From JBDWFY01 sp039976075 (GTDB taxonomy: Bacteria; Pseudomonadota; Alphaproteobacteria; Rhizobiales; Stappiaceae): DNA of 64,000 nucleotides. The DNA is taken from assembly GCA_039976075.1 (NCBI GenBank), contig JBDWFY010000011.1, forward strand, positions 558,001 through 622,000, given 5' to 3'. The translations under genes were made by a program, and so were the position numbers. Positions 34,434-43,298 of this stretch are shown here, piece by piece. Position 1 is the stretch's first letter; every line of letters starts with the position of its first letter. The notes under the pieces are model-generated. The model saw nothing but the letters and a program-made list of their open reading frames with translations. It made no database searches and had not been told where the DNA came from.

Positions 34434-36386
34434 TCAGGAGGGTGAATACCAGATCGGCGATGTGTAGGCGCGTTCCTGATGGATCAATTCTATACCCTCG
34501 GGAAGTTCGGCGCCGAGGCGCAGTTGGTCGTACAAAACCCAACGAGGTGTCGGAATTTCAATCACCCGGACATAGTAAAATGCACTTTCGTCGGCATCGA
34601 AATCGGGATCGGTCCAAACCGAAATCAACTCGGATGCACCAATCGTGTTGGTCCAGTTCGCCGCCTTGATGTCGACCGTGTTGCCCACAGGTGGCAACTT
34701 GCCGTTGGCATCAGGTTGCCGGTCTCCGGACCATGCAACATCGTACACTTTTTCATGCAGGGCGCCTTCTGCGTCCATCCAGCCTTTGACGATTTGAACG
34801 CGGTCAAGGTTTGCGCCGATAGGATCTCGCAAGGCAAGGGCCATGAATGTCGGCGCTTTGCCTTCGGGTGCGTTTGTCAGGTCTCCGCCCATTGGCACAC
34901 CTTTTTCGTAACCGATGAAGGCAGGCTGGCGGCTGCGCAGGTCATTATCGTCAAATTCCCAGCCGCCAAAGAAACGTACAGCCATGCGCGTACCCGTGGT
35001 CGCGTAGGTCTCCTTGCGTTCCATCGCGTCAAACAGAGCCGCGCGGGTATTTTCCGTTGCCCATATTCCTTGGTAGCCCGAGGCAAGCAACATATCGCCT
35101 TCAATAGCGCCGAGCGACGATTTGACAAACGGGTGTTCAATACGTGTGGCCGACGGCTCGACACTGGTGGATTTGCCGAAGAAGTTTTCCTCTTCTGCGG
35201 TTGGCAGTGACGTATGTGTGTCGGTCGCCCCGACCATCCCGAACTTGTAGGGGTTGGTGCCAAACTTCTCTTCAAGCATCAATCCGTTCTTCAGCGCCTC
35301 TCGGGCATATTCACGCGGTAGCATATCCGGCGTTTTGAGCTCAGTGATATCCAGGTTCGCAACATCCCAGGTGCCGTAGTCTGCGAACTCATCGTCAGGG
35401 GATAGTGCCGGATGCGTTTCACCGTCGCCCTTGATCTGCGTGACTTCGTAGAGCGGTTCCCACCTGGCTCTCAGTTCCACATAATCCTTGTCAACCACAC
35501 CACCGGCATAGGTGGTTTCAACGGGGAACATCCACCCATTTGACAGGTTGCCGTTGTGGGAAATGGCCAATGCCTGACCACCCGTATTCGCCTCGTAGTC
35601 AGCGAGCCACTGGTAAAGGTCCAGCGGGTCCGTCGTTCCCAACGGCGCCTGAGTGGTCAGCGGCGTCACTTGCCGTGCCCGGATTCCACCGTCGCGCAAG
35701 ATAACGTTGCGGTGCAGGTTGAAACCTTTTGGAACGGATGTCCACTCATAGCCGATAAAGGCCGTGAACCGATGGGGCTCGTTGAAGCGTTCGGCTGCAT
35801 CAATGATCTTTTCCCAGACACCATTATATATCGGCGACCCGGGACTATACGCTTCCATCAATTCCTCCGGGACTGTTCCTTGCGAGAAATTGCCAATCAG
35901 ATCGAACGCAGCCTTGCCCGCAGCTTCTCCGCCTTTCGCGAAGCCCTCCGCCCATTCTTTACCCTTTGGATTTGCAAGGATGTTTGGCGCACCACTCTGA
36001 ATGTCCGTCGCAATGCCCATCAGGTCAGAGTGATCGGTGATGACCAGAAAGTCCAGCGGCCTGCTGAGTTTCAGAGGTTGACCGGTCGACGTTATAATCT
36101 CTTCGCCACGGGCGAGGCGATAGGCAGTGTCCGGGCCTGTTGTATTCCCGAACAACCCTGCATCCAGGGACAGACCTGTGTGCACATGCGTTTCTCCCCA
36201 ATAGACATTGCTGGGAAACGATCGCTTGGCATAAGGCGAGTAGGCTTTTCCAGGATAGAGGCTTTCGAGGTTCCCCAACTGAGGCGCACCCGCATCTTGA
36301 GCTGAGGCGAGGGTCGGTGCGGCCATCAATGTCAGGCTGACAACAACCGAATTCAAAAAAACATTATTCAGTGATCTTTTAGACAT
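34434..36386 (-). CDS. DUF3604 family exported protein
   Basis: A 650-residue protein with a signal peptide (VVVSLTLMAAPTLASAQ). It carries PHP-like metal-site motifs: VYWGETHVHTGLSLDA (His67, His69), DFLVITDHSDLMG, LAISHNGNLSNGW and GMVGATDTHTSLP, arranged as HxH, DH, H and DxH. This suggests a periplasmic metal-dependent hydrolase. DUF3604 has no established substrate. It is the first gene of a three-gene set with a parvulin and HupE, an association seen in other marine bacteria to my knowledge. Confidence 0.88.
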   Translation of the reverse strand: MSKRSLNNVFLNSVVVSLTLMAAPTLASAQDAGAPQLGNLESLYPGKAYSPYAKRSFPSNVYWGETHVHTGLSLDAGLFGNTTGPDTAYRLARGEEIITSTGQPLKLSRPLDFLVITDHSDLMGIATDIQSGAPNILANPKGKEWAEGFAKGGEAAGKAAFDLIGNFSQGTVPEELMEAYSPGSPIYNGVWEKIIDAAERFNEPHRFTAFIGYEWTSVPKGFNLHRNVILRDGGIRARQVTPLTTQAPLGTTDPLDLYQWLADYEANTGGQALAISHNGNLSNGWMFPVETTYAGGVVDKDYVELRARWEPLYEVTQIKGDGETHPALSPDDEFADYGTWDVANLDITELKTPDMLPREYAREALKNGLMLEEKFGTNPYKFGMVGATDTHTSLPTAEEENFFGKSTSVEPSATRIEHPFVKSSLGAIEGDMLLASGYQGIWATENTRAALFDAMERKETYATTGTRMAVRFFGGWEFDDNDLRSRQPAFIGYEKGVPMGGDLTNAPEGKAPTFMALALRDPIGANLDRVQIVKGWMDAEGALHEKVYDVAWSGDRQPDANGKLPPVGNTVDIKAANWTNTIGASELISVWTDPDFDADESAFYYVRVIEIPTPRWVLYDQLRLGAELPEGIELIHQERAYTSPIWYSPS

Positions 36387-36637
36387 CGTCTCTCCCCATT
36401 CGATTATTGTTGATTACTATCGATACGCAAGGTGTTCCCTGCCTAGCAATGACATTATACAGTTAGATCAACTTCGCCAGTGTTGTCCGGGTCTGACCGG
36501 GAGCGCCAGGTACCGCTTGTGATGTTGCTGAGCACTTCACACTTTACTGCAAATGCTCAACGTCAAAAACAAAGCATCGCGTGTCAGCAACGCGCGGTCC
36601 GATGCTCGGGTAGCACATGGCCGTGTCATAATCTCTT

Positions 36638-37225
36638 TCACAATGCACGCTTCATCAGCATGCAACCTCCCTCATGCGGGAGTAATTGATGAGGTAACAA
36701 TTTAATCGATTTAACGGTCTCGAATGCGTTGGTCTTATAGAAGTTGATAGCGTTTTGATTATCAGAAAATACAATTAGACTTAGTTCATTGTACCCTTCG
36801 TCCCGGGCTTTGTTCATTGTTTTTATGAGGAGAGATTTTCCGATACCTTTTTTCCGATGTTTTTCAAAAACACAGAGAGCATCCAGTAAATAACTCCCAT
36901 CAACTCTGGAAGAATAAAAATCTTCGAAATGTTCCAAACGTTCCTTGGGTAAAAAAGCTTTTAACTCTTGGGTTATTCTATGCAGTTTTGCCGGATATGA
37001 CAACGTCATTCCAACAACCTGTTTTTCAATTTCAGCCACAATAGTGCTTCGAAATGAGTGTGGATAGACATCTTGCGCCAGGCCATTATTCACAACCTGA
37101 ATTGCTGACATATTGGGTACCAAATCATGAAAAAGGTACTCAATCGCTCCTTCCGACGCTATGTAATCCAGCTCTGAGATTTTCTGGCAATCGTCTTTTG
37201 TTCCTCGTCGATAGGTCACATTCAT
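36638..37225 (-). CDS. GNAT N-acetyltransferase of atypical base composition
   Basis: A 195-residue GNAT starting MNVTYRRGTKDDCQKISELD. The acetyl-CoA loop is FEKHRKKGIGKSLLIKTMNK and the closing motif NQNAINFYKTNAFETVKSI. Lysine, asparagine and isoleucine codons dominate and the DNA is visibly AT-richer than its neighbours, so it was probably acquired by transfer. The frame is open to 37270 (ATG) and 37273 (GTG), but homology begins at 37225. The substrate is unknown. Confidence 0.78.
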   Translation of the reverse strand: MNVTYRRGTKDDCQKISELDYIASEGAIEYLFHDLVPNMSAIQVVNNGLAQDVYPHSFRSTIVAEIEKQVVGMTLSYPAKLHRITQELKAFLPKERLEHFEDFYSSRVDGSYLLDALCVFEKHRKKGIGKSLLIKTMNKARDEGYNELSLIVFSDNQNAINFYKTNAFETVKSIKLLPHQLLPHEGGCMLMKRAL

Positions 37226-37431
37226 TGTTCGGCTCGCCGACGCATCCAAATTCAGACGTTCAGAGTCCATCACTGTAGAAACCGTTAGGCGGTTCGGTTG
37301 GCAGGCTAACGATAGTGGAGAGCATACGCGCGTTTCCGGTACAAAGCCAACGACGGCTTCGTCCGTACGCCTCGATAAGGATCTGCGTTAAATCAAAGGC
37401 CTGGCCTAACCGTCGCCAGAGTTTGTCCTGA

Positions 37432-38538
37432 TCACTCAGAGTGAGATGGTTGATTGATGTCCGCAACCAACACTGCGCGAATGGCGTCCACCAGTTGATC
37501 GATCCGTTTGGCGTCAAAAACATTGGTGGTTGCTGCGACGACCAGATCCTGCTCCGGCATCAGCATCAGCATGGCATACCACATGGAGTTTGAACCGTTG
37601 TGCCACCTGTTGGGCGCACCGTCGCCTGTGTCAATGACGACCCAGCCCAGGCCATAATCTTCAGACACCACGGTTTGCATTTCAGCACAGCTGTCCGCAG
37701 ACAGGAAAAGAGGCCTCTGTCCCTTGCATGCAGCCAGATGAGCCTGGCCCCAGCGCACGAGGTCAGCGAGACTTAGATGAATAGTGCCCGCAGGTCCCAG
37801 CCAGGGGGGATTGTCTGATCCCTCCGCATCTGGCGAAATGGGGCGATTGAACAGGATAAAATTCTGGTGGCCCCAAGGGGCACCCGGTTCGCTCGGCGGT
37901 CCAAAGCCCAATGAAGTCAGCCCAAGCGTATCGGCAATTTCAGTCCGGATGAGGTGTTCCCAGGTCTTACCGGTCACCTCTTCTGCGACGAACCCCGCCA
38001 GCACATAGCCAAGGTTTGAATAGGTGTAGGTTCCCGAGACGCCGGTGAGGGGCGTGTGCCACATCTTCTCCAGCACTTCACGCCGCACGGTATGAAGATC
38101 TTCCGCGGTACGATTGAGCAATGTCGATCGGGGTGCATTGGTGTGCAGGCCTGCTGTGTGGGAGAGCAACAAACGCAGCGTCACTGCCTGCCAGTCTGCG
38201 TGCATTTCTGCCTGGTCTGCCGGGAGATAGTGGGCGATAGGGGTGTCGAGAGAAAGTTCGTTGCGTTCCACGAGCCGCATGATCAAGCTGGCCGTGAAAG
38301 ACTTGCTGATCGACCCTATATGCCAGGCGGCATCGGCTGAGACAGCTGTGTCACTGGACTTGTGCACCGGTCCAAACGTCAGGGCCTTGGGCGGTTCGGT
38401 GCCTCTGACATAGGCAACACCAAGAGCATAATTGGGGGTCGCAGAGGCCGCCTGTCTGGCGAGACTCTCAAAATCCTCCGCCTGGGCAACGAGCGGACCG
38501 GAAAGGCTGAATAAGGCACTGAAAAGCATACGAAACAT
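37432..38538 (-). CDS. Secreted serine hydrolase of the class C beta-lactamase family
   Basis: A 368-residue protein with a short signal peptide (LFSALFSLSGPLVAQA). The nucleophile motif SxxK is SISK (Ser76-Lys79), the second motif YSN (Tyr173-Asn175), and a HNGSN stretch near residue 325 stands in for the KTG-like box. This is the general serine beta-lactamase/DD-peptidase/esterase fold. True beta-lactamase activity is unlikely without further evidence; an esterase or D-aminopeptidase-like role is more common in this group. Confidence 0.86.
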   Translation of the reverse strand: MFRMLFSALFSLSGPLVAQAEDFESLARQAASATPNYALGVAYVRGTEPPKALTFGPVHKSSDTAVSADAAWHIGSISKSFTASLIMRLVERNELSLDTPIAHYLPADQAEMHADWQAVTLRLLLSHTAGLHTNAPRSTLLNRTAEDLHTVRREVLEKMWHTPLTGVSGTYTYSNLGYVLAGFVAEEVTGKTWEHLIRTEIADTLGLTSLGFGPPSEPGAPWGHQNFILFNRPISPDAEGSDNPPWLGPAGTIHLSLADLVRWGQAHLAACKGQRPLFLSADSCAEMQTVVSEDYGLGWVVIDTGDGAPNRWHNGSNSMWYAMLMLMPEQDLVVAATTNVFDAKRIDQLVDAIRAVLVADINQPSHSE

Positions 38539-38695
38539 ATCAGCGATATAGAAATCTCACTCCAACCATACAAGACATGGGTGGAGGAAAGTTCCCTTGG
38601 TTCCGCACGGCTGCCAATCACGCGTCGATCATTGAAAGCCCTGTTGCGTACGTTGTGGCGAGTGGCTCCTTTGAGCCCAATCCAATTGCGTTCGA

Positions 38696-39721
38696 CTAAC
38701 AGTTTTCAGGTGTAGTCACGTGAAATTCCGCAACCATTTCGGCCGGGGTCGAGGCTTCGCCGCCGATCGCCCGTGCCATGGCCCGCGTCGCTTTCGTTGC
38801 TATCTCCGCGACCGGGCTGGCGATCACGAGATCGACGGTCCCCTCAAGCAGACCTTGAACAGCAGTTGGGCTCTGTTCGTGACAAACGTAGGAGATTTCA
38901 TGTGCACGACCGGCTTCCTCCAATGCTTTCACGGCCCCTCGGACACCGCCTCCGCAATGATAGAGTCCGTTCAAATCCGGGGCGACACGAAGAATTTCGG
39001 CAGCAGCCTCATACGCAACCGCGGTATCATCCAGGTAGACAACAGAATCCCGGAGCCCGATATCCGGGGCGTACTCGCGCAGATAACTGCGAAACCCCAC
39101 CTCCAACGCTTCGTGGCCCAGATATCGGTGCGAGCCAATCAGGATACCAACCGATCCCGATGCCTGCATCAGTTTTGACATCGCCCACCCGGCGGTGCGT
39201 CCGGCCTTGCGTCCGTCAATGCCGACATATCCTGCAATCTCCGGCGCACTGAGAGGGCTGAGAAGTGCAAAAACCGGGATGCCGGCTTGAGCGCTTGAAA
39301 CGACGGCTTTATTTATCTTTGGATGATCCACAGCGACCAAACCGATTGCATCGACCCGACCCTGCAGTTGGCCGACAGCCTTTACCAGGTCATCAGGCGA
39401 CAGGGATTCGACGAACAGGATTTCCACACTCGCGCGGATCGAGCGCAGGTTTTGTGCGGCCTTCCGCAACTCATCGGCAAGTGACTGGTAGAACCACTTG
39501 CTTTCCTTTTGCAGCACAAATCCAAGGGTTTTTGCCGGTGCCATTTCCTCAATCCGGCGTCGCAGTAATCCATGAGCATGGTAGTTCACAGCCTCCGCCG
39601 CCGCTAAAACGCGGGCTGCCGTGGCTGCGGACACCGGCGCGCGCTCATTGAGAACGCGATCAACCGTTGCCACGCCAACACCGGCGCGTTCCGCGACATC
39701 TTTCAGAGTGATCCGAGTCAT
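38696..39721 (-). CDS. LacI family regulator
   Basis: A 341-residue repressor. The LacI helix-turn-helix is ITLKDVAERAGVGVATVDRV with the hinge helix following (AAEAVNYHAHGLLRRR). The effector domain is of the type I periplasmic-binding fold with DGRKAGRTAGWAMSKLM and GIDG. DRVLNER replaces the usual SRVLNG, as in regulators of the rhizobial sugar/sugar-alcohol type. A perfect palindrome lies just upstream (39735-39749). It is divergent from the fatty acid desaturase gene. Confidence 0.9.
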   Translation of the reverse strand: MTRITLKDVAERAGVGVATVDRVLNERAPVSAATAARVLAAAEAVNYHAHGLLRRRIEEMAPAKTLGFVLQKESKWFYQSLADELRKAAQNLRSIRASVEILFVESLSPDDLVKAVGQLQGRVDAIGLVAVDHPKINKAVVSSAQAGIPVFALLSPLSAPEIAGYVGIDGRKAGRTAGWAMSKLMQASGSVGILIGSHRYLGHEALEVGFRSYLREYAPDIGLRDSVVYLDDTAVAYEAAAEILRVAPDLNGLYHCGGGVRGAVKALEEAGRAHEISYVCHEQSPTAVQGLLEGTVDLVIASPVAEIATKATRAMARAIGGEASTPAEMVAEFHVTTPENC

Positions 39722-39734
39722 TTAGTCCTCTAAA

Positions 39735-39749
39735 TGATAGATTCTATCA
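39735..39749. promoter_or_regulatory. Palindromic operator between LacI and desaturase genes
   Basis: TGATAGATTCTATCA is a perfect 7+1+7 palindrome 14 bases upstream of the lacI-type gene and about 150 bases before the desaturase. Its position and symmetry suit autoregulation by the LacI protein. Confidence 0.55.
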
Positions 39750-39902
39750 CATAAAAAACGCCAGGTTTGAGAGAAAAGATAGAAACCATCAGGCCGGAAT
39801 TGACGCTAGGCCTGCACCCTGCAAAGCCTTGGGCGGCGATTACCCGGGGATTCCAAACCTGAATTCCCGCGAATGAATGTAGCAATAGGTTCTGATCACA
39901 CT

Positions 39903-41048
39903 ATGAGCTATCCACCCTTGTCTGAAGCGCGTGAGGCTTTGAATGTCCAATGGTACCGCTCTGCCATTAAACCGCAGCGGTTTCGCGAGCTTTCCAAGAG
40001 CAGCGACCTGAAGGGCTGGATTCAGGCCGGCGGTCATCTGGGGTTGTTCGTACTGACCGGTGCAGCTGTTTATATTGCCTGGGCACAGGAAGCCTGGATC
40101 CTTTTTTTTACAGCGCTGTTTGCGCATGGCACCTTCGGCACTTTTTTTCGCGGGACGGCCGCCCACGAATTGGGTCATGGTACGGTGTTTCGCACCAAAG
40201 GGCTAAACAAGCTGTTCCTCTACCTGTTCAGCTTGCTGAGCTGGTGGAACCCGTTTGATTACGCAAGCAGCCATACCTATCACCACCGTTACACATTGCA
40301 TCCGGATGGTGACCGGGAAAATTTATTGCCACTCCATCCGAAAGTTGGAAAAACCTTCCTGCTTCAGCTCTTCACAGTCAACGTGCTTACACTTCCCGGA
40401 CGGACTTTCGGGAAAGGCGGTCTCCTGTCAACCGTTTGGGTTACCTTCCTCGATGCAGTTGGAAAAACCGGATCGAACGAAATTCCAGCCAATGAATGGT
40501 TGAATGCATTGCACGCTGACCATCCCGATCAGCATCGCAAATCCATGTGGTGGTCCCGCATCCAGTTGGCCTTTCATGGGACTGTCATTGCTGTCTCGAT
40601 CGCAACGGGTCTATGGGTCCTGCCGCTGATTTTCACCTTCTTCAGTTTTATCGCAAATTGGCTAAGCTATTTCGTCTCTCTGCCACAGCATTGCGGATTG
40701 CAGGAAAATGTTTCGGATTTTCGCAAGAGCACCCGGACCATCACGTTGCCGCGATTTGTCGAGTTTTTGTACTGGCATATGAACTGGCACACCGAACACC
40801 ACATGTATGCAGGCGTTCCTTGCTACAATCTTCGGGATCTGCATCAGGAGGTGAGGGACGACATGCCTCAACCCCGCACATTAATCGGCGCATGGCGTGA
40901 AATGCTTGATATCTGGAACCGGCAACAGACCGACCCCAGCTATCAATTTGATACGCCGCTTCCGGCAACCGCAAAAACCGAGCGCAGGCGTCGGGGTGAT
41001 GTTTCGGAGAGTTCGATTGGCGACCTCGCACCGAAAGGAATGTCCTGA
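39903..41048 (+). CDS. Membrane fatty acid desaturase/hydroxylase family protein
   Basis: A 381-residue membrane di-iron protein. The three histidine boxes are present: HELGH, SSHTYHHRYT and WHTEHHMYAGVPC, with hydrophobic segments between them. The C-terminus is basic and charged. The desaturase superfamily includes desaturases, hydroxylases and ketolases acting on lipids or other hydrophobic compounds. Divergent pairing with a LacI-type regulator is unusual for a lipid desaturase. Start MSYPPLSEAREAL at 39903 preferred; an in-frame ATG at 39873 is also possible. Confidence 0.87.
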   Translation: MSYPPLSEAREALNVQWYRSAIKPQRFRELSKSSDLKGWIQAGGHLGLFVLTGAAVYIAWAQEAWILFFTALFAHGTFGTFFRGTAAHELGHGTVFRTKGLNKLFLYLFSLLSWWNPFDYASSHTYHHRYTLHPDGDRENLLPLHPKVGKTFLLQLFTVNVLTLPGRTFGKGGLLSTVWVTFLDAVGKTGSNEIPANEWLNALHADHPDQHRKSMWWSRIQLAFHGTVIAVSIATGLWVLPLIFTFFSFIANWLSYFVSLPQHCGLQENVSDFRKSTRTITLPRFVEFLYWHMNWHTEHHMYAGVPCYNLRDLHQEVRDDMPQPRTLIGAWREMLDIWNRQQTDPSYQFDTPLPATAKTERRRRGDVSESSIGDLAPKGMS

Positions 41049-41275
41049 GGCTATCAGCGTCAACCCATCAGGAACTGTCAATGACTTGCGCCTTGGACTT
41101 ATCGATGCTGGCACCGGCAAGGTGATCAGAGTGACGATGATAGGGTGGGTGAGGCGGTGCGTCGGGATGCTTCCGTCACTTTCGAAACGATAGTAGTGAG
41201 CCGATACCTGCCAGATTTCAGCAGCGCAGCGAATGGCCGCTCGGAGGAACCCGAAGCCGCGCATCCGTGTGGCCA

Positions 41276-42139
41276 TCAACGCGCCAGGTCGCGGACCAAT
41301 GCATCAGCCTCGGGACGGGATGCTTGCTGCCGAAATCGCAGGGCAACCACCTGGCGATCGATGTCAACATCCCCAATAGGCAGTGACACAAGCGTGTCTT
41401 CGGCCGGGATCGCAGTTGCTGGCAGCACCACAGCCCCAGTCCCTTTTCGCGCAAGCGCCAAAAGCCAATCCACACGGTTTGAACGGTAGGCTGCATATAA
41501 CGCGTGTCCATGATCGGCGCATGCCCTGTGCAAGGCTTCCCGCATCTCGCAATTGGGGCGATCGAGCATGTTTGTGCCTGCCAACATTTCCAGGGACACA
41601 GTCTCGTTTTCGGCCATTGGATGCCCTGCCGCCACGACGACGCGATATCCTTCGCGATAGAGAGGGTCTATTCGATACAAGTCGGGACTGACCTGGGCGG
41701 AAGTCACGGCCAAATCAAACAGGCCCCCCTGCAAGCCGGACAACAGGGCTTCATGAGGAGCAACGATCAGCTCAATTTCAGCCTGCGGCAAGCGCGTGCG
41801 GAAACGTTCGACCCCTTCGGACAGACTATTGTGTCCTATCGTTTCACCAACCCCAATAGTGATCGGAATGCGATCCAGTCGGATGTGGCGGACTGCCTCC
41901 GCCTTTGCATCGCGCACCTCATCATGCACTTTTTCAAGCCTCGGCTGCACAATCATCCCAAGGGGTGTGAGCCGACACCCTGCACGATCCCGCAGGAACA
42001 GGGGCCCGCCAAGCTCTTCTTCCAGCTTCTTGATCGCCGTCGTCAGGGACGGCTGCGAGACGTTCGAAGCGCTGGCGGCATGAGTGAAGTTGCGATGTTC
42101 GCAAACCGCCAGGAAGTAACGAATTTGATTCATTTCCAT
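41276..42139 (-). CDS. LysR family regulator
   Basis: A 287-residue LysR protein with helix-turn-helix MNQIRYFLAVCEHRNFTHAA, then SASNVSQPSLTTAIKKLEEE, and an effector domain of the OxyR/CynR-like type (GETIGHNSLSEGVERFRTRL). GGAG lies nine bases before the ATG at 42139. It is divergent from the duplicated ABM-fold protein gene across 186 bases containing a perfect 15-bp palindrome with a T-N11-A core. Confidence 0.9.
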   Translation of the reverse strand: MEMNQIRYFLAVCEHRNFTHAASASNVSQPSLTTAIKKLEEELGGPLFLRDRAGCRLTPLGMIVQPRLEKVHDEVRDAKAEAVRHIRLDRIPITIGVGETIGHNSLSEGVERFRTRLPQAEIELIVAPHEALLSGLQGGLFDLAVTSAQVSPDLYRIDPLYREGYRVVVAAGHPMAENETVSLEMLAGTNMLDRPNCEMREALHRACADHGHALYAAYRSNRVDWLLALARKGTGAVVLPATAIPAEDTLVSLPIGDVDIDRQVVALRFRQQASRPEADALVRDLAR

Positions 42140-42198
42140 TTTTTCAGGCTCCAGCATCTCGAAACACGCATGTGGCCAGAGTCGTCGCGCGAACGTCC

Positions 42199-42213
42199 AT
42201 AGTCAATGACTAT
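42199..42213. promoter_or_regulatory. LysR-box palindrome
   Basis: ATAGTCAATGACTAT is a perfect 7+1+7 palindrome and fits the T-N11-A rule for LysR-type sites. It lies between the divergent LysR and ABM-fold genes, 60 bases before the former and about 113 bases before the latter. Confidence 0.6.
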
Positions 42214-42325
42214 CGTTAAATAGAAAACCGGAATTGGAGTTTGTGCATCACGTGGGAGAAAAAGGCTGCACCGGAAAACGCCGCCTGCGCCAAACGGTAC
42301 AGACACACCAACCACGGAGACGACC

Positions 42326-43048
42326 ATGACATTCAAACTTATCACCGCGCTCAGCGCACTCGCCCTGATGATCACAACTGCAACCGCACAGGACCAAGCC
42401 ATGACGGATTATAAAGCAAGCTACATCGAAATGACTGCTGCCGAAAATCAAACAGAGGCGCTCGCGCAATTCCTTTCAGCGGCTGCTCCGCTGGTCAAAG
42501 ATACCGAGCCGGGAACAGAGCTTTGGTTCGCCTTGCAGGCACCTGAGAATACACTCGCTATCTTTGACATTTTCGTGGACGAGGCCGCAAGGCGCGCGCA
42601 TTTTTCCGGTGCAGTCGCCGGGGCGTTGAACGACAACGCAAACACTTTGGTTGCGGGAGGCTGGGATGACGGCGTTGTGGCCAACGTCCAGAATTCTTCG
42701 GTCCTGTCGGCCAAAGCGCCGGTAAATCTGTACAGCGCCACCACCGCAACATATATCACGTTCACCGCTGCTCCCGGGCAAAGCGCCGCACTGGCTGAAC
42801 TACTGACTGCGGCAGGTGAAATTGTTGCTGAAACAGAACCAAAGACATTGTTCTGGGTTGCATTGCAGATTGATGATAATGCCTTTGCCCTGTTTGATAT
42901 TTTTGCAGATGAGACCGGTCGTACAGCGCATTTTGCAGGCCAGGTCGCGGGCTTGTTGAAAGAGAAGTCTTCCATGCTTATCGAAGGTGGCTGGGACGAA
43001 GGGGTCGTTGCAAACGTCAGCAACTTCGACATCCTCGCAATCAAGTAA
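42326..43048 (+). CDS. Secreted protein with two ABM-like (dimeric alpha/beta barrel) repeats
   Basis: A 240-residue protein with signal peptide (MTFKLITALSALALMITTATA). The mature part contains two clearly related halves of about 105 residues: YIEMTAAENQTEALAQFLSA ... LAIFDIFVDEAARRAHFSG and YITFTAAPGQSAALAELLTA ... FALFDIFADETGRTAHFAG, each ending GGWD(D/E)GVVANV. Each half looks like an antibiotic-biosynthesis-monooxygenase-type barrel, usually a dimer; here the duplication would give an intramolecular dimer. GGAGACGACC precedes the ATG. Expression is probably controlled by the divergent LysR protein. Confidence 0.8.
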   Translation: MTFKLITALSALALMITTATAQDQAMTDYKASYIEMTAAENQTEALAQFLSAAAPLVKDTEPGTELWFALQAPENTLAIFDIFVDEAARRAHFSGAVAGALNDNANTLVAGGWDDGVVANVQNSSVLSAKAPVNLYSATTATYITFTAAPGQSAALAELLTAAGEIVAETEPKTLFWVALQIDDNAFALFDIFADETGRTAHFAGQVAGLLKEKSSMLIEGGWDEGVVANVSNFDILAIK

Positions 43049-43060
43049 GCACCTTTAGAG

Positions 43061-43093
43061 AAAACGCCCGTCTGTGAAAGTGCGGGCGTTTTT
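43061..43093 (+). terminator. Rho-independent terminator after the ABM-fold gene
   Basis: AAAACGCCCG (43061-43070) pairs with CGGGCGTTTT (43083-43092), with a 12-base loop and a T-run. It begins 13 bases past the stop. Confidence 0.88.
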
Positions 43094-43298
43094 CCATGTC
43101 CTGATTTCGCAGAGTAATCCCAGGCAACCCTTGAAACTTCCGCATCGAGCCCACTTTCACCGATACTTCAACTTGCATGAATGGCTGCTTCCAGATTTTC
43201 TGAAGATGCCATAAAGGTACTATCCCTATGCTGGCTAGGCCACTTCTATCGCCCAGCCGCACTTTTCAAACACACCGATCCATCTGGAAACAGTTGGA

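Noticed and set aside
37260..37523. Minus-strand frame with KLWRRLGQAFDLTQILIEAYGR
   Set aside because: It has a protein-like feel but no start signal, overlaps the serine hydrolase end, and could not be linked to a family.
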